This document shows positions 1-11,311 of a stretch of DNA of 64,000 nucleotides, piece after piece. Where the stretch lies: positions 62,001 through 126,000 of the forward strand of contig NZ_CP006681.1 in NCBI RefSeq assembly GCF_000565175.1, written 5' to 3'. Each line of letters starts with the position of its first letter. The stretch's first letter is position 1. The DNA is from Spiroplasma culicicola AES-1 (GTDB lineage Bacteria; Bacillota_I; Bacilli_A; Mycoplasmatales; Mycoplasmataceae). A program made the translations under genes and the position numbers. Under the pieces are notes generated by a model. That model ran no database searches and was not told the origin of the DNA. It saw only the letters and a list, made by a program, of their open reading frames with translations.

Positions 1-3
1 TTT

Positions 4-969
4 TTAGTCTTTTAAGATATATTCATGTTTTAATTCTTCTAGACCATCAAGACGTTTTTTTCTTTCATCAATTTGGTTTAAAACTTTATTTTCAATAATT
101 CTTGTAAATGCTCACATTTTTTCACGTTTTAAAAATCCCATAAAGCGAATATAGTTAACTCTTAAAGGTTTAAAATTAATGCGTCCAATACTTACATTTT
201 TAAGAATTTTGGCAATTTTTTTATTTAAAAGAATTTGTTCTTTTGCTCTTAAAAGTTTTTCACGATGATCAATTGTAAAGTCATCTAAATTTTCAAAAAT
301 GTTTTCAACACAACCATATTTTTCAATTAATTTAATTGCAGTATTATAATGCATTCCTTTAACACCTTTGATGTTATCTGAGTGATCACCAATTAGACTT
401 TTCATATCAGGAATTTGACAAGGTTTGCAACCAAAACGTTTGAAAACTTCTTTTTCAGTAATAACTTCTCTTGAAGTTTTTTTAGATTGTTGTGAAATAA
501 CACAAACATCTTTAGAAACTAATTGATAAGTATCTTTATCATTTGAAATGATATCAACGCGATATCCCAATTTAACAGCAACTCTAGCAACAGTTCCCAT
601 AATGTCGTCACCTTCATATTGACATTTTTCATATCATGGTATATTTGCAGAAGTTAAAAAATCTCTAACCAATTGCATTTGGGGAATTAAATCACAGGGT
701 GTTTCTTTTCTTGTTGCTTTATATGCTGGATATAATTCTTTTCTTCAACATTCTTTTCCCACATCAAATGTAACAATTATTGTGTGATATTCATTTGACT
801 CAATCATTTCGTGAATTTTGGCAACAAATACATAAACTGCATTGATTAAAACCCCATCACGATTTACAGCTACTTTTTTACGTTTAAGTGAACCATAATA
901 ACCTTTATGTAATAGATGATAGCCATCAACTATAACAATTTTTTTCTTTAATTCTTGTTGTATATCCAT
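4..969 (-). CDS. 5'-3' exonuclease (stand-alone PolA-type N-terminal domain)
   Basis: Predicted 321-residue metal-dependent 5'-3' exonuclease/flap endonuclease, expected to remove RNA primers and flaps during replication and repair in the cytoplasm. The sequence shows the family's acidic blocks: VDGYHLLHKG near residue 13, EGDDIMGT near 119, SNDKDTYQL near 142 and the helix-hairpin-helix block GDHSDNIKGVKG at about 194. Length equals the exonuclease domain alone, with no polymerase domain attached, as is common in Mollicutes. Two internal TGA codons are read as Trp. The ribosome site AGGAG overlaps the stop of the upstream yigZ-family gene (12 bases between the genes), so the two are probably co-transcribed. 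The stop codon lies only 4 bases inside the window edge. Confidence 0.9.
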
Positions 970-981
970 TTTTGTTAACTC

Positions 982-1572
982 CTAATAATAACCGTTAGCT
1001 ATTGTTCTTTCTATAATTAATTTGTTGATTGAATTTAATAAGTTTAAGTCAAATAATAAAAATTCATAACTTACATTATCATTATCAAAGATTGAATTGA
1101 GCAAATCAATCTTATTTAAATGCACAAAATTGTTCACAAGTTTAATACTTGCAATATTAAAAACAATTGAGACTTTATTTGTTAAAATTAATTCTCTAGA
1201 AGTGATTTGTTTTAAAAGGTCAATAGCTCCGTTGCTATATGCTCTTTGTAAACCACCAGTTCCCAATTTGATACCCCCATAGTATCTCACACAAAAAATA
1301 ATTATGTTTGTTAAATCATTAATTTGAATTAATTTTAAAAGTGGTTCACCTGCAGTCCCAGTTGGTTCACCATCATTGTTATAACCATATTTAATATCAT
1401 CAACACCATATTGATAAGCTCAGCAATTGTGACGCGCATCAGGCTTAGAATATTTATTAATAAAATTATTGAGATCTTCTTTTGAATTTATGTAGCCTAT
1501 GTAAGTAATGAATTTTGATTTCTTAATTGTTTCTTGGAAAACATATACTTGTTTGTTATCAAGAACTTTCAT
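982..1572 (-). CDS. YigZ/IMPACT family protein (UPF0029)
   Basis: Predicted 196-residue cytoplasmic protein of the IMPACT/YigZ family, whose bacterial members have no settled biochemical role. The family signature is clear: HNCWAYQYG, then NNDGEPTGTAGEP, then VRYYGGIKLGTGGL followed by RAYS. One TGA (in WAYQ, about 1422) is read as Trp. The start at 1572 (MKVLDNKQVYVF) gives a normal family N-terminus; an ATG five bases further upstream is out of frame. It is the first gene of a two-gene minus-strand unit with the exonuclease and is divergent from secA. Confidence 0.88.
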
Positions 1573-1756
1573 TTCATGAAATCCCCTTCGTTACAAATAA
1601 TATTTTACCCTATTAAAGAAAAATTAAAACCCTAAATTAAATTTAATGTTAGTGATAATAATATATTTTTAAATCTAGTTAAAAACTACAAAATACAAAG
1701 AAAGTAAGCTTATTGCACTAATCATTTATTTGTTTTTAAAAACAGTTAAAAAACTA

Positions 1757-1762
1757 TATAAT
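1757..1762 (+). promoter_or_regulatory. Probable -10 box of the secA promoter
   Basis: A perfect TATAAT lies 46 bases before the secA start in an otherwise AT-rich divergent intergenic region. No good -35 box is visible at the usual spacing, so the call rests on the -10 match alone. Confidence 0.4.
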
Positions 1763-1807
1763 TAATATGTTGTTTATACAAATAAAAACAGAAGGGAAGA
1801 TGCTGTT

Positions 1808-4771
1808 ATGGCACGTGATACTGGTATTATTAAAAAACATGGTAAACTTGCAGACTTAATTATTGCTCAAGATGAAGTTTATTCAAAATTAACAGATCAA
1901 CAACTTAGAGATAAAACAGAAGAATTTAAAGAAAGATTAACAAAGGGAGAAACTCTTGATGATATTTTAATTGAAGCATATGCAACAGTTAGAGAAGCGG
2001 CATTTAGAGTTTTAAAAATGAAAGCTTATAAAGTTCAGTTGATTGGGGGTATTATTTTACACCAAGGAGATATTGCTGAAATGAAAACTGGGGAAGGAAA
2101 AACTTTAACAGGTTTATTTCCCGCATATTTAAATGCTTTAACAGGTTTAGGAGTTCATGTTGTTACAGTTAATGAATATTTATCTCGAAGAGATAGCGAA
2201 ATTAACGGTCAAGTTTATAATTTTTTAGGTTTATCTGTTGGATTAAATGGAAGAGATTTACCAAAGGATAAAAAAAGAGCAGCTTATGCTCAAGATATTA
2301 CTTATACAACTAACTCAGAATTGGGTTTTGATTACTTAAGAGATAACATGGTTTATAATTTTAACCAAAAAGTACAAAGAAAATTAAATTACGCAATTAT
2401 TGATGAGGCTGACTCAATTTTAATAGATGAAGCAAGAACACCATTAATTATATCTGGGGGAAGTCAAAACAGAATCAATATGTACAAAGCAGCTGATGCT
2501 TGCGCCAAAACTTTAAAAGAAGTTGAAGATGTAGAAATTGATTTAGAATCAAAGCAAGTTTATTTAACAGATGTAGGAATTAAAAAAGCACAAAAATACT
2601 TTAGTATTGATAGTTTATTTGATGTTAGAAATACAGAAATTTTTCACTTGGTAATGAATGCACTAAGAGCTAATTTTACTTTTAGAGCAGAAGTTGAATA
2701 TACTGTTCAAGATCGCGAAATTGTTTTAATTGATCAATTTACAGGAAGAACAATGCCAGGTAGAGCATATAGTGATGGATTACAACAAGCTTTACAAGCT
2801 AAAGAAGGTGTACCAATTGAAGAAGAAACTTCAACATTGGCAACAATCACTTATCAAAACTTCTATCGTTTATACAATAAACTTTCAGGGATGACAGGAA
2901 CTGCCAAAACTGAAGAAGAAGAATTTATTAAAATCTATAATACTAGAGTAATTGTTTGTCCTACAAATAGACCTATAATTAGAAAAGATGAACCAGATTT
3001 AACTTTTGGAACTCGTCATGCAAAATTAAAAAAATTAATGGTAGATATTCAAGAACTAAATGATATTGGAAGACCAATTTTGATTGGAACAACAAGTGTT
3101 GAATCAAGTGAACAAGTGGCACGTTATTTAGAAAAAGCTGGACTTACATATGAAATGATTAATGCTAAAAATCACCATAGAGAAGCCGAAATTGTTGAAA
3201 AGGCTGGTCAATTAAAAGCAATTACGTTAGCAACAAATATGGCTGGTCGTGGAACTGACATTAAGTTAACTGAAGAAACAAGAAATCTTGGTGGACTATT
3301 TGTTATGGGAATTGAGCGAAACGAAGCTAGACGTATTGATAACCAATTACGTGGACGTGCTGGAAGACAAGGAGATCCTGGTAGTTCAAGATTCTATATT
3401 TCAATGGAAGATGATTTAATGGTAAGGTTTACTGCTCCAAAAGTTAGAGAAATGTTTTTAAAACTTGGTGATGACCACATTAAATCAAAAATGTTTACAA
3501 GAGCAATTACTAATGCTCAAAAGAAACTTGAAGGTTTAAACTTTGATCAAAGAAAAAATGTTTTAGATTATGACAATATTTTAAGTCAACAACGTGAAGC
3601 AATGTATGCTCAAAGAGATGACATTTTATTACAAGAAGATTTAAAAGTAGTATTGTCAAAATTCCAATACACAATTGCATATGAAATAGTAGAAGAATGT
3701 TCTGAACTTGTAAGAGGTGAAAGGACAGTTAATGTTGCTCAATTAATTGAAGCTCTAAATGAAAAATATATCATTACAAATTCAATTGCATCAACTGATT
3801 TATTAGGTTTAGAAAAAGCTGCAATGGCTAGAATTATTCAACAAAAAATGATGGAGTTATATATTGGCAAAACTGGTTCAGTTCCAGAAAATGTAATTCA
3901 TGAAATGGAAAGAAGAACTATTTTACAAGCATTTGATAAACATTGAACTTACCATATTAACTTAAGTCAAAAATTGAGAAGTGGAATTTACTTGCAACAA
4001 TATGCACAAAATAATCCATTGCATGAATATGTTGAAGAGTCATCAAGATTGTTTAACAAAATGAAAGTTAATATTGCTAAAGATTCACTTGAGCGTTTAT
4101 ATGATTCATTTATATCTAATGGACAACCTCAAGAAAATAATAGTGAAGTAAAAATTAATCTTAAAAAAGAAGCTCAACCTCAAAAAATAGTTAATGTTAC
4201 AGAAAAAGACATTGATGCAATTTTAGAAGAGATTGGGATTGAAAAAGAAAAATTCTCAAGACCAAATGTTGAAAAACGTTTTGAAGAGTTAAGAGAAGAG
4301 GCCAAAGAAAAACCAGAAGTCTTACGTAAACTTGATTTACAATATCATGTTTTAAATGGGTTAATGACAAAATTAGATAATATGTTTGTTCAACAAAGAG
4401 ACATGATGAAAAATTTAAGTCAAGAACAAATTGATGGTATTGTTGAAAAGTTTGGTTTAAAAGAAAAAAACTTTACTCCTCAAGATGTTAGAAATAGTTT
4501 TGAAAAACTAATGAAAGACATTCCAGAGAATGAACATGATAAATTAATTTTAGAATCACAAATTTTATTAGCAGTTTCTATTGAGCTTGCAAAAAAACAA
4601 AGTGAAAAAAATAAAGAGTCAAAAGATCCTGTAGATAATAAAGGTGAATTTGTAATTAAAGATAAAGAAGGAAATGTTAAAAAAGTAATTAAAACAAATC
4701 CTGATGGTTCAATTGCAGATGATGAAATTGAAGATACAGAAAAAATTGTTACAAAAACAAAAATAGGATAA
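1808..4771 (+). CDS. secA: SecA preprotein translocase ATPase with extended C-terminus
   Basis: Cytoplasmic ATPase that drives proteins through SecYEG. 987 residues after reading TGA at 3944 as Trp (DKHWTYHINLSQKLRSG, the normal helical-scaffold motif). Walker A TGEGKT lies at residues 94-99, the DEAD-type motif IDEADSILIDEARTPLIISG near 200, and GTDIKL plus QLRGRAGRQGDPGSS mark the second ATPase lobe. The canonical SecA core ends near residue 770. There is no Cys-rich zinc-binding tail. Instead about 195 residues follow, made of two related 55-residue modules (801-856 and 874-930) and a Lys/Asp-rich end. AAGGGAAG precedes the ATG. A strong terminator follows directly. Confidence 0.97.
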
Positions 4772-4773
4772 TT

Positions 4774-4812
4774 AAAAACCACTTTACTATAAAGTGGTTT
4801 TTATATTTTTTA
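4774..4812. terminator. Rho-independent terminator after secA, probably bidirectional
   Basis: Perfect 13-bp stem (AAAAACCACTTTA paired with TAAAGTGGTTTTT, 3-base loop). It lies between two convergent genes and has A/T runs on both sides, so it can serve both strands. Confidence 0.85.
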
Positions 4813-4814
4813 GA

Positions 4815-5276
4815 TTATTCAACAATATTGTGTTTTTTTAATATTTGTTTTAATCTCTTTATTTCTTCACGATGCATTGATTTTTCTTTTTCAACTTTTT
4901 CAGTCAGAATTTTTATTTGTTCATTCATTGATTTATACATATCAATACATTGCTGTGATATTTTTGGCATTTTTAATTCCACCTTTAAACTTATAAATCT
5001 GTTATAGGAAAGAATAAATTTATTTATAATTTTAATTTTTTTACTTTCCATTTGCATTATATCATCAATGGTTAATTCTCAATTAAATAATGTATGATTA
5101 AATTTAATTCCAAAAGTAGTTTCAATAAATTGTGTGAATAGATAGTGGTTTTTATCAGTATCAAAGTAATCTCCAGTGAATCATTGTTTAACTTCTTTAT
5201 CAATTGGTTTACTTTGTTGGACAATTGCAGATAAAAATAGATTTTTATTTGATATTTGTTTTTTAAAACTTGTCAT
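4815..5276 (-). CDS. Orphan protein with C-terminal coiled coil; paralogue of the gene at 57760-58530
   Basis: Predicted 153-residue soluble protein that I do not recognise. The N-terminal half is compact (MTSFKKQISNKNL, KQWFTGDYFDTDKNHYLF). It passes through the block DDIMQMESKKIKIINKFILS into a strongly charged helical C-terminus (NEQIKILTEKVEKEK, HREEIKRLKQIL) that looks like a coiled coil. The minus-strand gene at 57760-58530 shares the central block (NDIMLMETQKDKLLGQYIKSYN) and the element upstream of the start. Two TGA codons are read as Trp. Start 5276 follows a GGGGGAAA ribosome site. No function is proposed. Confidence 0.75.
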
Positions 5277-5293
5277 ATTATTTTTCCCCCATT

Positions 5294-5329
5294 ATAGTTA
5301 TCGTTATAAAAAATCTGAAATTGTACAAT
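5294..5329 (-). promoter_or_regulatory. Conserved upstream element of the orphan gene (copy A)
   Basis: On the minus strand this reads TTGTACAATT, a T-rich spacer, then ACGATAACTAT. The same arrangement occurs upstream of the paralogous gene near 58581-58614. Its position just before the start fits a shared promoter or operator. The surrounding sequence is much less alike, so the block seems selectively kept. Confidence 0.5.
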
Positions 5330-5644
5330 AATTTTAAATTTAGAAGTTCCACATGATAGATCCACTTATAAGGAAACATTTTTAACCTTGCTTTTTTTTT
5401 TTTTTTTTGTATAAATAAGTTGAGCATATTTTTGATTAGAATCAAATACTAGGACATTTTATTATTTCTAGTATATTTTTAGAAACTATAAATTAATAAT
5501 AAAAAACTTTAATTAATTCAGCTTTTGAGTGGTAAATTTAATACAAGATAGATCATAGTTTTAAGAATATTAAAAACCCTATTGTTTTTAATATTTTAGA
5601 GAATAATAAAGATTTATTATTAATTTACGATTTAAAGGAGATAT
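5330..5644. other. Intergenic region with T17 tract and glp leader
   Basis: No gene seen. It holds a run of 17 T at 5392-5408 and a perfect inverted repeat at 5566-5595, annotated separately. The glpF ribosome site AAAGGAG lies at 5634-5640. The promoter of the glp operon must lie here, but I cannot place it confidently. Confidence 0.6.
5566..5595 (+). promoter_or_regulatory. Perfect inverted repeat in the glpF leader
   Basis: AATATTAAAAAC and its exact reverse complement GTTTTTAATATT are separated by six bases, ending 49 bases before the glpF start. No T run follows, so it is not an ordinary terminator. It could be an operator or an RNA hairpin controlling the glycerol operon. Confidence 0.45.
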
Positions 5645-6382
5645 ATGGAAAATTGATTTATACATTTTGGTACTGAAATATTAGGCACAATGTTATTAAT
5701 TATTTTAGGTAATGGTGTTGTTGCAAATATAATTTTAAAAGATACCAAAGGAGAAAATGGGGGATGAATAGCAATTACAGCAGGATGAGCTCTTGCTGTA
5801 ATATTAGCTGCAACAATTGCTTCGGGTTTAGATGGAAAAGCACATTTAAATCCTGCAGTAACAATTGCAATGCTTATTAATGGATGAGAATCAAATGTGG
5901 GTGATTTAGGTTTAATACCTTTATTCTTTATTGGACAATTGATTGGAGCTATTTTAGGTCAAATCATTGTAGATATTTTTTACATTAAACATATAACACA
6001 TACAATTTCTTCAGGAGCAGCTGCTAATGTATTAGGTATGCATAGTACTGGTCCAACCCATAGAAATGTATTCTTAAACTTCTTTGCTGAATTTGTTGGA
6101 ACAGCTGTACTAGTTTGTGCAATATTTGCAACAACTGTATGATTTGGACTTAGTGGATGAATGGGTCCAATATTTGTTGGTCTAACTGTTTTTGGAATAG
6201 GATTATCACTTGGAGGTACAACTGGTTATGCTATTAATCCAATTAGAGATTTAGCACCAAGAATTGTACACCAATTATTGCCTGTAAAAGGAAAAGTAAA
6301 ATCAGATTGAGGTTACTCTTGAATTCCTGTTGCAGCTCCACTAACTGCAGGAATTGTGGTTGGTGCATTATTTTTAATATAA
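5645..6382 (+). CDS. glpF: Glycerol uptake facilitator (aquaglyceroporin)
   Basis: 245-residue MIP-family channel in the membrane, expected to admit glycerol by diffusion. Both half-pore motifs are visible: an NPA in [10 protein letters not shown] near residue 68 and a second, substituted one as [10 protein letters not shown] near 199 (NPI in place of NPA, with the following RD typical of glycerol channels). Six hydrophobic spans alternate with short loops. Many Trp are encoded by TGA. ATG at 5645 follows AAAGGAG. First gene of the glp operon; glpO starts 22 bases downstream. Confidence 0.93.
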
Positions 6383-6404
6383 CAAGATAGAATGAGAGAA
6401 ATTT

Positions 6405-7592
6405 ATGAACAAAAATTTATATGACATTTGTATTATTGGAGCTGGAATAATTGGTGCTTCAATAGCAAGGGAATTATCTAAATTTGATATCAAAGTTTTA
6501 ATTTTAGAATCTAATCTAGGATTTGGATTAGAAACAACATCGGGTAATTCTGGAGTAATACATGGTGGATTTGACCCAACTCCAGGAAAACTAAATGCTA
6601 AATTGAATCAACTAGGTAAAAAAAGATACCAAAATGATTGATTTAAGGAAATGGATTTTAAGCATGAACAAATAAATTCATTAGTATTAGCTTTTAATCA
6701 AGAAGAAGAAAAACATTTAGATATGTTAATTCAGAGAGGAATTAGTAATGGATGCACTGAGAGTGAAATTTATTTAATTTCAAAAGAACAAGTAAAAGCA
6801 ATGGAACCAAAAATTAGTGATGAAGTTTCCAAAGCTTTACTTTGCAATAGTTCGGTTGTAATTGATCCTGCTGAATTAACAGGAGTACTTTTAAAAAATG
6901 CTAAAAAAAACCAAGTAGATATTATATTTAACCAAAAAGTAATTGAAATTACAGAAAATGAAACACAATATGAGATTAAAACTCTAAAAGATGTATTCTA
7001 CTCACAAATGATTATTAATTGTGCTGGGCATTTTGCAGATGAAATTTCAAAATTGGCAGGATATGCAGATTTTGAATTGAGTACAAAAAGAGGAGAATAT
7101 ATTGTTTTAAAACCTTCTCAAAATAATAAAGTAAATAATGTTTTATTTATGGTCCCTTCAATTCATGGTAAAGGAGTTATTATTGCTCCTATGTTAGATG
7201 GAAATTTATTGGTTGGTCCAACAGCTGAAGATGGTGTTAATAAAGAGGCAACTCGCTTAATTACAGATGCAAAGTTAAATGAAATAAAACAAATAGGGAA
7301 AAAAATTATGCCTAATTTAGATACAGAGAAAATCACTTTACGATTTGCTGGTTCTCGAGCAATTTTTAAAGAGACAGATGATTTTTATATTGAGTATGCT
7401 AAATCTAATAACAAGTTTATTAATGTTGCTGGTATTAAAAGTCCAGGAATTAGTGCAGCCCCTGCAATTGCTGATTATGTAATAGAGATGGTAAAAAATG
7501 TAAGGCCCCTTAATTTAAAACCTGATTGAGATCCTTATGAAAAAAACATTTTATATAACGAAGGGAAGTTAAATGATGCTAATAGCGCATAG
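6405..7592 (+). CDS. glpO: Glycerol-3-phosphate oxidase (FAD-dependent, GlpO type)
   Basis: 395-residue flavoprotein expected to oxidise glycerol 3-phosphate to dihydroxyacetone phosphate. The Rossmann FAD motif IIGAGIIGASIAREL starts at residue 11, followed by SGNSGVIHGGFDP, the DAO-family block. The C-terminus carries GSRAIFKETDDFYIEY and VAGIKSPGISAAPAIADYV. Length matches the short mycoplasma oxidases rather than the ~550-residue GlpD dehydrogenases, and in mycoplasmas that enzyme passes electrons to oxygen and makes hydrogen peroxide. TGA at 6639 and 7527 are Trp. The 3' end overlaps the glpQ start by 20 bases. Oxidase versus dehydrogenase activity is inferred from family, not visible directly. 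Confidence 0.9.
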
Positions 7593-8286
7593 AGGTTTTA
7601 GAAATCCCAATGGTGAAAACAGAATGGTTGATTTTATAAAGGCTTTAAAAGTATGTAAAGGTGTTGAATTTGATATTCGAATGACAAAAGATAAAAGAAT
7701 AATCATTTTTCATGATCATAATTTTAAAAGAATTGGCAATGTTGATAAAACAATTCGCAATTTTACATATGAACAAATTAAAGAACTACCTTTTTTTAAA
7801 AATAACCCTGAGTGATTGCCTCCTTTATTTATAGAAGATTTTATTGATAAAATTAGTGATCAATATAAAGTTATAAATGTTGAAATAAAACCTGACAGAT
7901 ATTCTGAGCAGGAATTTGAAATTATTAAAAATGCATTAAATTATTTGGCTTCAAAAACGAATGCAGAAATTATTGTTTCTTCATTTGGTCTTAATGCTTT
8001 GCAGTTTATTTCTCAATTAGATAATCATTTTAAAAAAGGATATTTATTTGAGTTTATTAGTCAAATTGATATGTCTTTATTACAAGAATTTGATTATATT
8101 CATCCTTATGTTGGTTTTTTAAAAAGAAAAAATAATATTGAATTTATAAAAAAACTTAATAAAAAAATGAACATTTGGACATTTAAAAATAATAATAATG
8201 ATGTAAAAATCTTACATAAAATTTATGGTCCAGAACTTATATATGCTTATATAAGTGATATTCCAAATTTAGTTATTAATCCCTAA
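7573..8286 (+). CDS. glpQ: Glycerophosphodiester phosphodiesterase
   Basis: 237-residue GDPD-family enzyme expected to split glycerophosphodiesters such as glycerophosphocholine into glycerol 3-phosphate and an alcohol. Key family residues appear early: LIAHRGFRNPNGENR at residue 3, EFDIRMTKDKRIIIFHDHNFKRI near 36 and NVEIKP near 100. There is no signal peptide or membrane span, so it should act in the cytoplasm on imported substrate. TGA at 7813 is Trp. Two adjacent ATG codons (7573, 7576) follow GAAGGGAAG. It overlaps the end of glpO, and its product feeds that enzyme directly. Confidence 0.92.
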
Positions 8287-8304
8287 AAAAGGAGGAATAA
8301 AATT

Positions 8305-9708
8305 TTGGAGACAAAAGAAATTGTTAAAAAAAATAAAATGAGTAGAAAAACAATTCAAATAATTTCAATTTTAGCATTAGCTGATGTTTTAGTTATGGCT
8401 GTACCATTCTATTTAAAAAATGTAATGTCTTCTGTTTTAATTTCAGAATCACTTGGAATATTACCAAGTCAATTTTCTCAAGCTAATTCAATTTATGGCT
8501 ATGTTGCTTTATTGAGTTATTTTGCAGGAGGTTATTTAGCTGACAAGATTAGTTTAAAAAAATTATCACTTGTTGGTTTAGGCTCTGTTGGAATTATTGG
8601 AATATGATATGGATTTATTCCATTTATTGAGTCGGGTAAAGTTGCCCAAGTGTATATTATCTTTTCACTATGATCATTTGTAACATGCTTTATATTTTGA
8701 AGTGCATTGTGAAAATTATTATCAGAACAAGGAACAAAAGAAGAAAATGGTACTTTGAATGGAGTTCATGGTAGTTTAAATGGATTGATAGGAAGTGCAA
8801 TCATTGCGATTGCATATCTTGTATTTTGATTAATGAATGATATATGAAATGAAACATTAGGAGCATATGCTTTTAGTGCCTTAGTATTTGTTTTTAGTGG
8901 ATTTATATTATTAAATTGTTTTTTATTATGGTTTTTTGTACCAGAACATAAAAATGAATCACAAGAAAATGGAGAAAAAGTTAAATTTGAATTACATACA
9001 CTTATGGTAGTTTTAAAAAATTATAAAGTTTGACTTGCTACATTATTAATTATGGGTGTTTATATGTTTCAATCAGGATTAAGTGTTTTTGTAACATATA
9101 TCCAAGATGCCTTATTAGTCACAGGTGTGGTAGTTGTTATATTGGGAATATGTCGAACTTATTTATTTCGAGCATTTTTCTCAGTGCCTGCTGGTAAAAT
9201 GGCTGATAAAACGCAAAAATATGTTTTATTTATAACTATTGGTTTAGTTATCTCTTCAATTTTATGTGTTACAGCAACCCTTTTACCTGGTTTTACAGAA
9301 ACTTCATTTACTGATATGTCAAAAGGAATACAAATTTTAATTCAAGTATTGGTTAGTGCTCTTTACTTAATGTTAGGTATCACTTGTTGAGCACTTGTTA
9401 CAAATAGATGAGCAACTATTTATGAAATAAATGTAGATCACAAACAATATGCAACAGCTGTTGGGTTTATTTCATTTTTAGCATTCTCACCAGATGCATG
9501 ATTTTGACAAATAGATTCAATTTTATTGAAAAATTTTGGAACAGAAAATGGATATCAAGATAATAAGTTAGCAAATCAGATTAGTCTTTTTATTATTACT
9601 GGAATCGGTCTATTGGCTGCAGTTGGAGGAATAATATTAATGATTTGTTTAAAAAATGAAAAGAAAAAAGTAAATCTAAAAAGTGAGCAAGTTGCTCAAC
9701 ATTCATAA
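8305..9708 (+). CDS. MFS transporter, probably for glycerophosphodiester or glycerol 3-phosphate (copy 1)
   Basis: 467-residue polytopic membrane protein with about 12 hydrophobic spans and the MFS loop signature GGYLADKISLKKL after span 2. Start is TTG at 8305, chosen because GGAGG sits 9 bases upstream; the next ATG is at 8338. It lies between glpQ and glpK and has a close paralogue (11312-12754), so a substrate in the glycerol/glycerophosphodiester pathway is the natural inference. The sequence itself does not fix the substrate. Shared landmarks with the paralogue are NGVHGSLNG and CWALVTNRWATIYEI. Confidence 0.82.
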
Positions 9709-9728
9709 AAGAAAGAAAGTGATGTTAG

Positions 9729-11231
9729 ATGGAAAAATATATTATAACTTTAGATGAAGGTACAACAAGTGCTCGAAGTTTAATTTTAAATAAAAAAGGA
9801 GAAATTGTTGCTTTAAGTCAAAAGGAATTTCAACAAATATATCCTCAAGATGGTTGAGTTGAACAAGATGCAATTGAAATTTGAAACACTCAAAGAACTA
9901 CATTGTTATCAGTCTTAAATCAAAAAGACATTTCTCCAGAACAAATTGCTGCAATTGGAATTACAAATCAAAGAGAAACTGTAATTGTTTGAGATAAAAA
10001 TACAGGGAATCCAATTTATAATGCAATTGTTTGACAAGATCGCAGAACAGATGAATTTTGTATTGAACTTGCAAAAACACATAAAGAAATTATTCGTGAA
10101 AAAACTGGATTGGTAATTGATGCATATTTTTCTGCAAGTAAAGTAAAATGAATTCTTGATAATGTTAAAGGTGCAAAAGAAAAAGCAAAAAATAATGAAT
10201 TGTATTTTGGAAATGTTAACACATGATTGATTTGAAAATTAACTGGTGGAAAAACATTTTTAACAGATCATACAAATGCTTCTAGAACAATGCTGTATAA
10301 CATTAGCACTCATACATGAGATAAAGAATTATTACAATTATTTGATATTCCAGAGAGTATGGTTCCAGAAATTAAATCAAATAGTGAAATCTATGGATAT
10401 ACTTTCTCAGAATTGGTTTCTAAAAATTCAGATTATCAAATTCCAATTGCTTCTTCAATTGGAGATCAACAATCTGCTTTATTTGGACAAATTTGCTTAG
10501 ATCCAGGTGAAATTAAAGTCACATATGGAACAGGTGCATTTATTATTATGAATACAGCAGATAAAAAAATCGTTTCAAACAATGGTTTATTAACTGTAGT
10601 TTCTTATATGATTGATGGTAAATTTACATATGGATTAGAAGGTTCTGTAATGATGGCAGGAGCAACTTTGCAATGATTAAGAGATGAGTTAAGAATAATT
10701 TACAAAACTCAATTAAGTGAATGATATTCAGAACAAGTTGATGATAATCGTCAAGTTTATTTAGTACCAAGTTTTTCAGGATTAGGTTCTCCATATTGAG
10801 ATCCTTATTCTAGAGGAGCTATTTTTGGATTAGATCGTGGTGTTAAAAAAGAACATATTATTAAAGCAGCTCTTGAAGCTATTGCATTCCAATCCAATGA
10901 TGTATTTAAAGTAATGGCAGAAGATTCAAAAATAGAGATTAAAAATATTAAAGTTGATGGAGGAGCTTCAAATAATAATTATTTACTTCAATTCCAAGCT
11001 GATATTTCTAAAACAAAAATTATTAGACCTAAAAATGTTGAAACTACAGCAATGGGTGCTGCATATTTAGCAGGATTAGCTGTTGGTTATTGAAAAGATA
11101 TTGATGAAATTAGAGCCATTTGAGAAGTAGATAAAGAAGTTAAAGCTAATAAAGATATGTCAAAAATATTGAAAGGATGAAAAGAAGCAGTTTCAAGAAC
11201 AAGAAATTGATTGAAAGATATCAATGAATAA
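9729..11231 (+). CDS. glpK: Glycerol kinase
   Basis: 500-residue FGGY-family kinase that phosphorylates glycerol to glycerol 3-phosphate. The phosphate-binding [11 protein letters not shown] is at residues 9-19, [10 protein letters not shown] near 80, the adenosine-side [10 protein letters not shown] near 245, then YGTGAF and [17 protein letters not shown] near 415. Typical length. About a dozen TGA codons are read as Trp. ATG at 9729 follows a weak GAAAGAAAG ribosome site. Within the operon it receives glycerol from GlpF and supplies GlpO. Two tandem stops (TAATAA) end it. Confidence 0.96.
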
Positions 11232-11311
11232 TAACTTAAAGAGATCTTTAATAAATTTTCTATAATCTATCATTTGTAAGTATTTTAAATAGAATTATGG
11301 AAATAAGATAA

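Noticed and set aside
1097-1282. Plus-strand frame inside the YigZ-family gene
   Set aside because: Shadow of the minus-strand gene, with no ribosome site and no family resemblance.
6405-7592. Respiratory glycerol-3-phosphate dehydrogenase GlpD
   Set aside because: At 395 residues it lacks the extra C-terminal domain of ~550-residue GlpD and matches the shorter mycoplasma oxidase.
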